Assembly (NCBI GenBank): GCA_029783825.1
Contig: JAREIK010016166.1
Location: forward strand, 1-64,000
Direction: 5' to 3'
DNA: 64,000 bases
Source of the DNA: Sapria himalayana
Lineage: Eukaryota; Streptophyta; Magnoliopsida; Malpighiales; Rafflesiaceae
In this document: positions 12,225-26,440 of the stretch, one piece after another
How the letters are laid out: every line of letters starts with the position of its first letter
How positions within the stretch are numbered: the first letter of the stretch is position 1
The notes under the pieces: generated by a model
What the model was told of the DNA's origin: nothing
The model's input: the letters and a program-made list of their open reading frames with translations, nothing else
Databases searched by the model: none
Program-made: the position numbers and the translations under genes

Positions 12225-13631
12225 ATAGGTAGGTAGATATATAGATAGATAGATAGATAGACAAATAGTTAGATATGCAGATAAAGAGATTGACAGATAG
12301 ATAGAAAAATGAAAGAAAGATAGCAAAATAGATAGATAGCCATATAGATAGAATGGCTGATAGACAGATAGATAGATATATAGATAGAAAGATAGAGAGA
12401 TAGAGAGATAGATAGATGGACAAGAAGTTAGATAGATAAAGAGATAGCTAGGTAGGAATGTAGCTAGTTAAGTTGGTAAGTATGTAGATAGATATAGAGA
12501 AAGAGAGGTAGAGAGATAGAGACATAGAAAGATAAATAGATGCAAAGATAAAAAGATAGAAAGTTTGAGTGATAGAGAGATAGAAATATATAGAGAGAGA
12601 GAGAGAGAGAAAGAGATATATATATATATAGATAAAGAGATAGATAAAAAAAGAGATAGAATGATAGAAATATAGAGAGATAATGAGATAGAGAGATAGA
12701 TAGATAGATAAATAGAGAAATAGATAAAAAAAATATATAGATAGAGAGATAGAGAGATAGATAGGAAGATAAAGAGATATATAAATAGATAAATAGATAA
12801 ATAGATAGACAGATGGACACAGACAAAATAGATAAACTGACTAATTGAAAGATTGACAAACTGATAGACTTGTAGACTAATAGACTAACATACTAACGGA
12901 CTAACAGACAGATAGATAGACATACAGTCTAATAGATAGATATACACACAGCTAATTATGTAGACAAATAGTTAGGTAGACATACAGTCAAGCATATAGA
13001 CATTCAATTATATGGATAGTATAGTAGACATAAAGATAGAGAATTGTTAAGTAAAATATATAGATGCACAGATAGACAAACTAACATATAGAGAGACAAA
13101 GAGACAGATAGAAAGATCAATATATTCACAGAGACAAAGATATACTCATAGAAAAACAAATAAATAAATTGTTAGATAAACAAACAGCTAGATAAATAGA
13201 TAGATTTATAGATTAACTAGTAGACATATTGATAAACATAAAGTAAGAAAAATTATAGACAGATATATAAATAGATATATAAATAGATATATAGATAGAT
13301 AGATAGTTAGATAGACAGATGGATAGACAAATAGATAAATAGATTATTAAATTGAAAGATAGATTAATAGATAGAAAAATATTTAGATGGATAGATAGAT
13401 AGAAATATAGATAGAAAAATAAATATGCAAATAGACAGGCAGACAAGCATACTACCAGTCAGATAATTAGATAGACAGACTTATAGATATATAGATAGAC
13501 ATATAGATAGACATATAGATAGACCGATATATAGACAATGGATAAATAGTTTGATTTTAATATTGATAGATAGATTGATAATAGATAGATAGTAGATAGA
13601 TAGATAAATAGATAGATACATAGATAGATAG

Positions 13632-13662
<31 letters not shown>

Positions 13663-15754
13663 GATAGATGAAAGATAAATAAATAGATAGATAGAAAAAT
13701 AGATAGATAGATAGTCAGATAAATAGATAGATAAATATTTAGATAGATAAATATATTTATATAGACAAATAGGTGGATAGATAGGAAGAAAGATAAATAA
13801 ATAAATAGACAAATAAATAAGTACATAGATAGTTATTTAGATAGACAAATAGATAAACTAACTGATAGATAGATAGACAAATATATACGTAGACATATAT
13901 ATAGATATATAGATAGATTAATAGACAGATTGATAGATAGATAGATTCATAGAAAGATAGATAGACAAATAGATAGACAGACATATAGATTGATATATAG
14001 ATAGATAGATAGATTGAAAGATAGATTGATCGACATATTGATAGAAAGAATGATAGAAAGATTAATAGATAGATAGATAGATAGAATGAAAAATGGTTAG
14101 ATAGATAGATAGATAGACATATAGATGGATAAAAAGACAGACAGATAGATCGATATATTAATAGATAGATAGATATATTATTATACAGATAGATAAATAG
14201 ATATATAATAAATAGATAAATAGAAAGATAGACAATTAGATAGAATGATAGATAAAAAGATATATAAAATGATATATATACATAAATATAGACATATAGA
14301 TAGATAGATAAGTAGATATATAAATAGATAGATACAGGGATAGATTTATAGGTAGATATATAGATAGATAGATACAGGCATAGATGTATAGATTGATAAA
14401 TAGATAGATTGATAGATCAATAGACATGTAGATAGACAGACAGATATAAAGATAGAAAGAAAGACAGATAGATTGATATATTGATATATAATTAGATAGA
14501 CATATATATATATATATATATTGATTAATAGAGAGATAGATAGATTGATAGATAAATAGATAGATATAGAGATAGACAGATAGTTAGATAAAAAGATAGA
14601 TAGACATATAGAAATGCATATATATAGATATATAGAAAAAAATATAGATAGATTAATATATAGATAAATTATTAGACAGATAAATGACAAATAGATATAT
14701 AGATACATAAATAAATAGATACATAGATATATAGAAAGATTGATATACAGATTGATAGACAAATTGATTAATAGACAAATAGATTAATAGATAGATGGAT
14801 AGATTATCAAATTGATAGATTATCTGATCACAGACTAATAGTCATATTGATAGACATATTGATAGATAGTTTGATAGACAGATTAAAAGACATTTATATA
14901 GAGAAAGATAGATAGACAAATAAATAGATAGATAGATACATATAAAGATATATAGATAAATAGATAAATAGATAGATAGATTGATAAATAGATAGATAGA
15001 TTGATAAATAGATATATCGATGGAGAGATAGATAGATAGATAGATATATACATAGATAAATAAATAGCTAGATATATAGATAGACAGATAGATAAAAAGA
15101 TAGATAGTCAGATACACAAATAAAGTGACAAATAGAATATTCACAGAAAGATAGACATATAGATAGGTAGATAGAAAGATAGATAGTTTGATTGATAGAT
15201 TAATAGACATTGATAAATAGATTGATATACATCTAGATAGACATATATATAGACTGATAGATTGACAGACAGACATACAGACAGATAGATAGACAGACAG
15301 ATAGATAGATAGTTATATAGAGAGATAGATAGACAAATAGATATATAGATAAATAGATAGATAAATTGATTTATAAACAAATAGATACACATAAAAAATA
15401 CATAAATAAATAAATAGAAAGATAGATATATAAATAGATTATATATAGATAGATATATATTTAGATATACATATTGAAAGATAGATTGATAAACAGATTG
15501 ATAGAAATATTAATAAATAGAATGATAGAAAGATTGATAGATAAATAGATTGAAAAATTAATAGACAAATAGATAGAGATATTGATAGATATATAGATAG
15601 ATATATAGATACACAAAAAGATAGATATATAGATATATAGAGATATATATATATATATATAGTTAGATATATATCTATATATACATAATAGATAGCCAAA
15701 TAGATAGACAAATAGATAGATAGATAGATAAATAGACAAATAGATAGATTCAAA

Positions 15755-15787
<33 letters not shown>

Positions 15788-18700
15788 AAAATAGATAGAT
15801 ATATAGATAGACAAATAGATGGACAAATGGATATTGAGATAAATATAAAATTGAACGACATATAGATTGATTGTTAGATAGACAAAAAGTCAATAAATAA
15901 ATAAATAGATGAAGAGATAGATAGATAAATAGATAGATAGATATATAAATATATAGACAGATTGATAGACATATCGAAAGATAGATTAATCCAAAGATTG
16001 ATAGAAAGATTGATAAATAGATTAATAGATAGATAGATAGATAGAATGATAGATAGATAGATAGATAAACATATAGATAGATAGATAAACATATAGATAG
16101 ATAGATATATAGAAAGATAGACAAACAGACAAATACACACACACACACACACACAGACAGATAGATAGATAGAAAGATAGACAAATAGATAGATAGATTG
16201 ATAAACATATATATAGATAGATAGATAGAAAAAAAAGATAAACATATATATATATATATATATAAAGATATATAGAAAAATAGATATACAGAAAGATAGA
16301 CAGACAGATATATAAATATATATAATGATAGATAGAGAGATATATAGAAATACAGTTAGAAAGATGGATAGATAGATAGATAGATTGACAGATAGATAGA
16401 TAGACATATAAAAAGGAATATAGGTAATAGATAGATATTCATATAGATAGTTAGATAGATAGATAGGATATTAGATAGATAGAAAGACAAATAGATATAT
16501 TGATACATAGATAGATAGAGAGATATATATAGATATTGATAGATATATTGATAGATAGATCAATATACAGATTGATAGCAAGATTGATTAATAGATAAAT
16601 AGACAGAAATATCGACAAATAGATTGACAGATAGATAGACAGATTGATAAAAAAATTTATATATAGATTCATAGAAAGATTGGTAGACATAATTTTTGAT
16701 AGATTGATAGATAGATTGCTAAATTGATTGATAGACTTATTGATAAATAGATAGATATACACATTGATAAAAAGATACATAAATATATAGATACATAGAT
16801 AGATAAGCATACATACATATATATATATATATATATAGAAATTTAGACATATTGATAGATAGACAGATAAATAGATAGATAGATAGACAAACATATAGAA
16901 AGGCATGTAGATAATAGATAGATAGACATATATATATATATATATAGAATATTAGACAGATAAAAAAGAAAATAGATATATTGATACATAGATAGATAGA
17001 CAGAGATATAGATAGATAAAGAGATATATAGAGATATTGATAGACTAATTAATATATAGATCAATAAATAGATAGATAGAAATATAGACAAATAGATTGA
17101 TAGAAAGATAGACAGATTGATAAAATGATTTATATATAGATTAATAGAAAGATTACAAGACACATTTATCAATAGATTGATAGACATATTGATAGACTTA
17201 TTGATAAATAGATAGATAGATATATCGATTAATAAATAGATACATAGATATATAGATATACAGAAAGATAGACATATAGATATATAGATTGATGGATAAA
17301 TAGATTGATAGATTGATAAATAGAAAGATAGATAAATAAATAGATAGATTTTATGATATACAGATATATAAATAGATAAAAAGATATATAGTCAAATTGA
17401 TAGAAAAAAAGACAAATAGCATGGTAGACAGATAGATATATAGATAAACAGATTGATAATTACACAGACATATAGATACACAGAAAGATAGATAAATAAA
17501 AAGTTGGATAGATAGATAGATTGATTAATTGATAAATAGATTGATAGACATCTATATAGATAGAGAGATAGATAGATAGCAATATAGATAGAGAGATAAA
17601 TAGATAGATAAATAGATAAATACACATATCAATAAACTGATACATAAAAAGATAGATAGATAGATTGATATATAAATAGATAGATAAATAAATAAAGAGA
17701 TTTAAATAAAGCTTGATAAATAAAATGATAGAAAGTTTAATAGATATATTGATAGAAAGATTGATAGATGGACATAGAGATTGATAGATTAGTAGATCTA
17801 TAAATTGACTATAGATAGACTTATAAATAGATATATAGATAGACAGATAATAGGCATATAGATAGACAAAAATATAGATAGATTGATAGAAAGATAAATA
17901 AATAGTTTGATAGATAGAAAGATACATAGATATATAGCAAAATTGATAGAAAAATAGTTAGAGAAATAGATAGACAAATATATAGAAATATTCTAATATA
18001 GATTTAAAGACATGTTGAAATATAGATTGATAGATAGATAGATATAAATATCAAAAGATAGATTGATATATAGATTGATAATTAGATATATAGAAAGATT
18101 GATAGAAAGATAGATAAAAATATAGATAGATAGGTACATAGATATATAGATAGATAAAAAAAGATAGATATATAGACATGATAGATAGTCAGATAGATTG
18201 ACATATAGACATATAGATAGGTAGACAAATACATAGATAGTTAGATCAATAGATAGATAGATAAAAAGATAGACATATAGTTAGACAGATAGACAAATAG
18301 ATAGATAGAAAGAAAGATAGATAGATATACAGATAAATAGACAGAGAGATAAATAGAAAAGCAGACAGACATATAGACATATATATAAATAGATAGACTA
18401 TTAGATAGATAAATAGATACATACATACATAGATTGATACACACACACACACACGTACGTATAGATAGATAGATATATTAATAGATAGACAGACAGATAT
18501 ATATATATATGCAAATATATAGAAAAATATATAAATATATAGTTTTATAGATAGATAGATAGGTAGAAAGATATATAGATAGATAGATAAATAGATATAT
18601 AGATATGTATAAAGATAAATAGACATATAGATAGACGAATAGATAAATTGTTAGATAAAAAGATAGATAGATATATAGATAAATAAAAAGTTAGATAGGC

Positions 18701-19112
18701 AAAAGACAAACAAACATATAGACAAATAGATAGATAGATAGATATACATATATATAAATAGATAGGTATATTATTATACAAACTGATATATAGATATCCA
18801 GATAGATAGACAAAAAAATAGACAGATAGATAGAAAGATAAATAGATAGATAGATAAATAGATATACAGATATATATATATATACACAAATAGATAGATA
18901 GATATGTAGACATATAAAAAGTTAAAAAGATAGATAGATAGTGATAAAGATAGATAGACATATGGATATATAAATAAATAGATAGTTAGATAGATAGACA
19001 TATATTTAGATAGATAAATATATAAATAGATAGACAAAAAGATAGATAGATATATATATATATATATATATATATAGAAAAAATAGTAGAGATAAGTAAA
19101 AAATAGATCAAT

Positions 19113-19160
<48 letters not shown>

Positions 19161-20872
19161 ACATATAGATAGATATATAGATAGACAGATAGAAAGATAA
19201 ATTATTAGATAGGTAGATGGATAGTAAAATTTATAGATAGATTAATAGAAAGATAGACAAACTGATTGATTGATATATATAAAAATTCACAGATAGATAG
19301 ATAGATATATAGATATATAAATAGTCAAATAGATTAATAAATTGATAGATAGATTTATATACAAATTATAGACAAATTGATAGAAAGATTGATAGAAAGA
19401 TTAATATATAGATTAATAAAATGATTAATAGTTAGATTGATAGAAAGATAGACAACTAAATAGATAGATTAATAAATAGATAGAAAGATAGATAGATAGA
19501 TAAATAGAAAAATAAATATATAGACTAGATAGATATAAAGAAAGATAGATAGACATAGAGACGAATAGATAGATAGATAGATCAATAGATAGATACATAG
19601 CTAAATAGAAAGATAGACAAAGAGATAGATTGATAGATTGATAATAGAAAGATTTATATATAGAATGATATACAGATATATAAACAGATACATAGATAGA
19701 TAGATATATAAACAGATAGATTGTTTGATTGATTTACATATAGATAGATAGATATATTATTATAAAGATAAATATAGAATATATGGACATAAATATAGAT
19801 AGATAGATTGACAGACATATTGATATATATATATAAACATATAGATATATATATATATATATATATATAGTCAAAGAAATAGACATATAGATAAATAGAT
19901 ATTTTGATAAATAGATACACAGATAGGTAGAGATATATATAGACATATAGAGAGACAAATAGAAAAATAGTTAGATAGATATATTGATAGACATATAGAG
20001 AAACATATAAAAATAAAGTTAGATGGAAAAAAGACAGACAGACATATAGACAGATAGATAAATAAATAGATTTATAAATATATAGACAAACAGATAGATA
20101 GGTAGATCGATAGATAGATATACATATAGATAGATAGATAAATATATTATTTTATAGATAGATATATAGATAGATAGAAAAAGATAGACAAATAGATAAA
20201 TAGATACATAGATATAAAGATTTACATATAGATATACATATATAGACTAATAGATCAATAGATAGATAGATAGAATGATATATAATTAAACATACAGATA
20301 GGTATAAAGATAGATAGACATATAGTTAGAAAAATAGATAGATAGTTAGATAGAGAGATATATAAATAGATAGATTGATTGATAAATTGATAGACAGACA
20401 CATAGATAGAAAAATAGATAGATATATAGATGAACAAATAGAAGAGATAGATAAATAGATAGATAGATATATAGATAGACATATAGATAGTTATATAGAT
20501 AGATAATTAGATTGAAAGATAGACACATATATAGACAAATAGAAATCAAATACAATGATATATAGATAGCCAAATTGATATATATATATTAATAGATATA
20601 TAGATTGATAGACTGATTGATAGATAAATGAATTCATAGATAGAGAGATATATAGACAAATAGATACATATATAGATAGATATATAAATAGATTGATAGA
20701 CATGTTTATATAGATAGATAAATAGATTATTGAAGATAAATTGATCGAAAGATTGAAAGACACATTGATATACAGATTGATAGAGAGTTTGATAGATAGT
20801 TTGATAGATAAATTGATAGACATTATTGATAGATAGATAGATAGATAGACTAATAGATAGGTAAATAGATAG
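12033..20872 (+). repeat. GATA satellite block B (GATA on + strand)
   Basis: An 8.8-kb degenerate GATA array lies between the two LINEs. It includes a GA-enriched zone (about 12480-12800, many GATAGAGA units), CA runs (16136-16155 and about 18440-18455), AT runs (for example about 19107-19156), and patches where the repeat unit is 12 bp, with GATTGATAGA every third tetramer (for example 17700-17800 and 20740-20825). The interruption ATATATTATTATA recurs at about 14172, 18767 and 19752. There is no gene; long open frames on the - strand are TATC translations. Confidence 0.95.
12480..12800 (+). repeat. GA-enriched variant zone within block B
   Basis: GATAGAGA and AAAGAGATA units replace plain GATA, and a (GA) run lies at about 12594-12612. 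This shows that variants are clustered and not spread evenly through the array. Confidence 0.75.
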
Positions 20873-21776
20873 CTTAAAAGAGGAAATGAGAAGGGGTAAA
20901 ATCGTTGCTTTCAAGCAACCCAGGCACACTACTCCTGTGAATTGTCTGGCATATGCGGATGATATTATCATCTTCACAAATGCCAGTAGTAAATCATTGA
21001 AAAATATGAAGATATTTTTGTAGTCTTTGGAGGAAGAAACAGGACAAGCATTGAATAAGAATAAATGTCAATTTCTTACGTCCAAAAATACATCAGAAAT
21101 TACCTCTCAAAGGATTAGTAGAATCACAGGTTTCATGCAAGCAAAGGGTGCTTTTATGTACCTAGGACGCCCAATTTATGAAGGAAGGGTGAAGGAGGCA
21201 TACTTATCATTCTTAGTGGATAAGATTAGAAATAAAATCGCGAGTTGGAAGGTGAATCTGCTAAGTATGGCAGGAAGAATTACACTTATAACACATGTAC
21301 TTCAAAGTTCTCTAGCACACGTTTTAATGTCGACGCAGCCACCAAAAAGCATAGTTTAAAAAATAGAAAGAGAAATGACAATTTTCTTATGGGGGAAAAA
21401 AGAAGGAAAAAACAAGCTTCACTGGAAAAAATGGCAAGATTTATGTTACCCTAAGGAAGAAGCTAGATTAGGATTCTCCACACTAGAAGATATAACTAAA
21501 GCATGGGCTTGCAAGAACTGGTGGAGAGTAAAAGAAAATGGGAGTCTTTGGGCTGCATATATAAAAGCTAGATACGAGCTTGGGGATAAGCTGGTTAACT
21601 TTAGAAAGGCGTCAAAAAGTTGGAAATTAATGAATAAACAGAAAAATATAGTAGAAAATCATGCGATTCTGACAAGTAAAAAATGGAAATGGAAGCTTAA
21701 TGCTCAAGGAATTTTCACATTAAAGAGCACAAAAAATTTAGTAAGAAAAAAAAGGCAATCACATGATATTTACTAA
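20873..21776 (+). pseudogene. LINE-B reverse transcriptase C-terminal part
   Basis: Translation in one frame gives LAYADDIIIFTNASSKSL, with the YADD box at 20952-20963. Then come EEETGQALNKNKCQF, GAFMYLGRPIYEG, WKVNLLSMAGRITLI and KIEREMTIFLWGKKEGKNKL, the standard RT thumb and connection sequence of plant LINEs. In-frame stops lie at 21021-21023, 21357-21359 and 21774-21776, with no frame change between them. These look like simple substitutions. Most of the polymerase, including motifs before YADD, is missing because of the 5' truncation. Confidence 0.9.
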
Positions 21777-22336
21777 AGATTATGATTAAAATAGATCCCA
21801 CAGAAAATTAATTTATTTGTGTGGAAACTTCATGCAAAAGTCATACCAGTAGATGAGAATATACAAAGAAAGGGAATAAGGCTAGCCTCTAGATGTGAAT
21901 GTTGTAGAACGGAGATAGAAAGTATTGAGCACTTATTTTCTACAGGAACAATATCTGATAAATTATGGAGCAGACTAGAAACAGAAGAAAAAATTAAAAC
22001 AGAAGCAGGAAATCTTATTGATAGATTAGAAAGTTGGGATCAAAAGTGCACCAAGAATAAAATTCTCAAATGGCTCAGACAATATATCCCTCATATTACA
22101 ATATGGTGCATATGGAAAGCTAGAAATAAAAGTCGTTTTGAGAATATCTTGATGAGCTATGAGAACATCTTAGAAGAGATTAAAAGAGAAAGCACATTCA
22201 TAACAGCATGCAACCCGATAAAACTAAAAAACAAGGACATTGATATAAAAAGTCATGGGGCCTTTCCACAAGCCTTAGAAAACCACCAGCTATTAAAATT
22301 ATTAAGTGGAGAAACTCTCTAAAAGACTACCTTATC
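21777..22336 (+). pseudogene. LINE-B zf-RVT region and linker
   Basis: KINLFVWKLHAKVIPVDEN leads into the zf-RVT block: RKGIRLASRCECC at about 21868-21906, then EIESIEHLFSTG and LW. ITIWCIWKARNKS follows at about 22096-22134, as in LINE-A. A frameshift near 22258 moves the frame so that LRKPPAIKIIKW continues into the RNase H domain. Confidence 0.87.
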
Positions 22337-22807
22337 TTGATTACAGATGGAAGCTTTAAAAGAGAGATGGGAATGGTAGGAGGTGGAGGAGTAATAAGAA
22401 ATAAGGAAGGTAGCATAATTAAGGCATTTACAATGAGAGGAATAGCCTCTTCGGCCTTGCACTCAGAAACAATGGCCCTATATAAGGGTCTTCAAATTTG
22501 CAAAGAAAATGGGTCCAGCAAAATTCAAATACAGGTAGACTCGAGTCTTTTAGTAGACCTAATGAAAGACAAAATAGAGCTATGGAGGTTAGATGAAGAT
22601 ATTAATAAGATAAAAGAATTAGTAATTGAACTCAAAGGAGAAATTATTCACATATTTAGGGAAGCTAATGCGCTTGCAGAAAAATTAGCAGAGGAAGGTA
22701 TGAGAAAAGGTTTTCAGGAATTTGATGAGAATAGTATTCCAGATAAGTATAAAGGATTGATAAGACTTGACAAAATAGGATTTCCTTATATTAGAGTTCA
22801 AAATTAA
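22337..22807 (+). pseudogene. LINE-B RNase H domain, open, with a changed fourth acidic residue
   Basis: The frame is uninterrupted from the frameshift to the stop at 22805-22807. ITDGSFKREMG carries the first Asp (22346-22348). GGGGVIRNKEG, HSETMAL (Glu 22466-22468) and VDSSLLVDL (Asp 22538-22540) follow. The last motif reads REANALAEKLAEEG, so the residue at 22679-22681 is Glu where LINE-A and most relatives have Asp. The Asp to Glu change keeps the charge. Its effect on activity cannot be judged from sequence alone. Confidence 0.88.
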
Positions 22808-23877
22808 AAGAATAAAACAAAATTTAAAAAAAATTCAGTGGAATAATTTCTTGCTTTGGTATATGCTTTTTGTTCCTCTTTATTGCACTCTATTGTAGTT
22901 TATAAAGACAAATGTAGGCGGTGGCAAGGCATAATTGAAAATCTTCCTAGTCCTAATGGGCGAAAAGGGCTAGCCTGAAGAATTAGAAACATTTAAAAAA
23001 AAGAGGGGCATTGGGCAGGATGATTGTAGAAGGCCTCCTGAAAGAAGCCCCAACAGGGAAGCAGACGCAAGTTGGTAAGGGTATAAATGCGATAATATAA
23101 CTTATATTGTACTAGCTGTATTGGGTGTTAGTTTTGCAGAAAAAACATTCAAGGAACATACCAAAAGGGGACTTGAGTATTGATGATAGCTTACTTATCT
23201 TGCCTAAGTATTGCTTGTAATTTGTTGAATTTGAAGTGTAATGAGCTAGAAAATAGAGTTTGTAACTTGTTATTAATAATGTTAAAGGCGGCAAAAGTCT
23301 GTATAGGGTAGTATATGTGCCTGTATGAGTCTGTAAGGGCAGTCTTCATACAGCAAAGCCAACAGCAGGGACACGGAGTGAAGCTTCAACAGGTTCACAG
23401 AGTGGTAACAGAATAATAGCTGTAATTATGCATGGTATTGGTTGTTTTGGGGTGTTAATGCTGCAGATAACGTAAGAGTCTGAATATACACCTTTAAGAA
23501 CCAAGGAGACCTGTCAAGTAGGGGGGCTCGGTAAGGCATCAAGGGGGTGAAGGGTCAATAAAAAGCCAAGGTATATGGAGCAGTGAGAGGTGATCCTGAA
23601 AAAGCAAAGTTAAAGAGCCAAATAAAGTTATGAAAGGCAGGAAAAGATCACAAACATAGTTTGAACAAAAAAGTCCAGAAAAGTGCATCAAAACTAGCAA
23701 ACATTCTTCATAATACATAGTTAAATGAAGAGAATCAAAAGTAAAAATCTATAGAGCTAGGCTTTATCTTTTATTTTTGAGGAAGGGTGTAAAAGAGAAA
23801 AAGGTAGTATTAGTTTGTACAAATGGTATTCCTCCGCCAAAAGAGATGGCATAATAATAAAACAAACCTTAAAAAAA
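22808..23877 (+). other. LINE-B 3' UTR and tail
   Basis: This is the non-coding 3' end. Matches to LINE-A include a CCTAATGGGCGAAAAGGG-type segment near 22950 and the final 100 bases (GGGTGTAAAAG, TTAGTTTGTA, GGTATTCCTCCGCCAAAAGA). The tail is AATAATAAAACAAACCTT followed by A residues to 23877. Confidence 0.78.
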
Positions 23878-25625
23878 TAGATAAATAGATAGATAGATAG
23901 ATATATAGATAGTTAAATAATTAGATAAACAGATAGATAGATATATAGATAGACTAATAGATAGATAGATAGTCAAATTGATAGATAGATTAATAGATAG
24001 ATAGTAGACATATTGATAGACAGATAAATTCACAAATAGATATAAAGATATATAGATAGTCATATAGATAGATTGATAGACATTTATATACAGATTATAT
24101 ATAGATTGATAGAAAGATAGATTGATTGATTGATGGATAGATTAATAAAAAGATAGAGATATTGATAGAAAGATAGATAGAGAAATAGTTAGATAGAAAG
24201 ATAAATAGAAAGATAGATAAATAGAAATAAAAATATAAAGACCAGATAGAAAGAAAGATAGATAGACATAGAAACAAATAGATAGATGGATGGATAGATA
24301 GATAGTTAGATCAAGAGATAGATAGATACAAAGATAAATAGAGAGATAGATAGATAGATCAATAGAAAGATAGACAAATAAATAGAAATATAGGTAGATA
24401 TATATATATATATAGACATATAGACAAATAGATAGATAGATAAATAGACAACTAGAAATCAAATACAAAGATAGATAGACAAATTGACAGACATATTAAT
24501 AGATAAATAGATAGATAGATAAATTGACAGATTAATAGATAGATAGATAGATAGATTGAAAGAAGATTGATATATAGATAGATAGATATATTGTTAGATA
24601 GGTAGATAGATAGACTAACAGATAGATAGATAGATAAACATATAAATATATATAGATATATATATATATATAGTCAAACAAACTCATAAATAGCTAAATA
24701 GATAGACATATATATAGACAAACAGAGATAGACATATATATAGATAGAAAATAGAAAGATAGATAGATTGAAAGTTAGATAGACAGATTGATAGACACAT
24801 TGATAGACATATTGATATGCAGATTGATATAAAGATAGATAGACAAATACAAAGATAGATAGATACATATATAGATAGATAGATAGACAATTAGAAAGAC
24901 ATATAGTAAGACTGAAAGATAAACATATATATCGACTAATAGATTGATCATATAGATACACAGATAGATAGACATATAGATACACAGATAGATAAATAGA
25001 TAGATAGACAAATTGATATACACTTAGACATGTAGATAAATAGATAGATACATAGATTGACAGATAGATAGAAAAAAATATAGATAAATAGATAGATAGT
25101 TAGTTCAATTGAAAGATAGAAAAATACAATGATAGATAGATAGATAGTTAGTTAGTTAGGAAGATAGATAGATAGATAGACAAACATATACCCAGCCATA
25201 TAGACAAACATATAGATAGATAGACAGACTGACAAATCGACATATTGATAGAAAGAAAGAAAGATAAATATATAATTAGATAGAAAAATTAATAGAAAGA
25301 TTAAAAGATAGATTGATAGACAACTTGATAGATAGAAATATTGATATATAGATATAAAGATATATAGATACATAGATAGTTAAATAGATAGTTTGATAGA
25401 TAGATTTATATACGGATTATAAATAGATTGATAGAAATATTGATAGATAGATTGATGGATAGATTAATAAAAAGATAGATAGAGATATTGATAGAAAGAT
25501 AGATAGACAACTAGTTAGATAAAAAGATAAATCTATAGATAGATAAATAGAAAGAAAAATATATAGACTAGATAAAAAGAATGATATATAGACATAAAGA
25601 CAAATAGATAGATAGATAGATAGAT

Positions 25626-25661
<36 letters not shown>

Positions 25662-25770
25662 ATAAATAGAGACATAGATAGATCGATAGATCGATAGATA
25701 GAAATATAGACAGATATATATATATATATATATATAGATAGACATATAGAAAAATATATAGATAGATAGA

Positions 25771-25888
25771 TATTAGATAGATATTTAGATAGATAAATTT
25801 ATTGATTGATATACATATAGATAGATAGATATTAGATAGATATTTAGATAGATAAATTTATTGATTGATATACATATAGATAGATAGA
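25771..25888 (+). repeat. Two tandem copies of a 59-bp unit in block C
   Basis: TATTAGATAGATATTTAGAT starts at 25771 and again at 25830, and the whole 59 bases repeat almost exactly, including AAATTTATTGATTGATATAC. This reflects a recent local duplication within an otherwise diverged array. Confidence 0.85.
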
Positions 25889-26344
25889 TATATTATTATA
25901 TAGTTAGATATATAGACAAATAGATGAACATAAAGATAGACAGATAGAAAGACAGATAAATAGATAGATAGATAGACATATAGATATATGTATATTTAGA
26001 CAAATAGATAAAAATATATAGAGACAGATAGATAGATAAATAGATAAACATATAGGTAGAAAGATAGATAGACATATAGATACACAAATAGATAAATAGT
26101 TAGATAGATAGATAGATTGATTGATTGATAGATTGATAAAAATAAAATTAGATACACAAAAAGATAGACAAACATAAGGTCAGATAGATAATTAAATAGA
26201 TATATAGATATATTGATAGATAGATAGAAAGATATACATAGAGATAGATATATAGCTAAATATATTTTTATACAGATAGATAGATAGTTTGATAGACAAA
26301 AAAACATAGACAGTTATATAAATAGATAGATAGCTAGTAAGATA

Positions 26345-26347
<3 letters not shown>

Positions 26348-26437
<90 letters not shown>
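26348..26437. repeat. Compound (TA)n-(CA)n-(TA)n microsatellite
   Basis: About 38 bases of TA, 20 bases of CA and 30 bases of TA lie in direct succession within the GATA array. Both AT arms are self-complementary, and the CA core is a Z-DNA-prone sequence. Confidence 0.9.

Positions 26438-26440
<3 letters not shown>

Larger units (their letters stand above)
20873..23877 (+). mobile_element. LINE-B: 5'-truncated LINE of the same family as LINE-A
   Basis: GATA repeat stops at 20872. The element begins abruptly with CTTAAAAGAGGAAATGAG, which aligns with LINE-A at about 8944, inside the reverse transcriptase. From there it has the RT C-terminal part, zf-RVT, RNase H, a 1.1-kb 3' UTR, the shared terminus with CCTCCGCCAAAAGAGA (about 23832), TAATAATAAAA and a short A tail that runs straight into GATA repeat at 23878. 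Truncation at the 5' end is the usual result of incomplete target-primed reverse transcription. It has only about three in-frame stops and one frameshift over 1.9 kb of coding sequence, so it is either younger than LINE-A or from a less decayed source. Flanks of the form AAATAGATAG on both sides would fit a short target duplication but cannot be told apart from the repeat. Confidence 0.93.
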
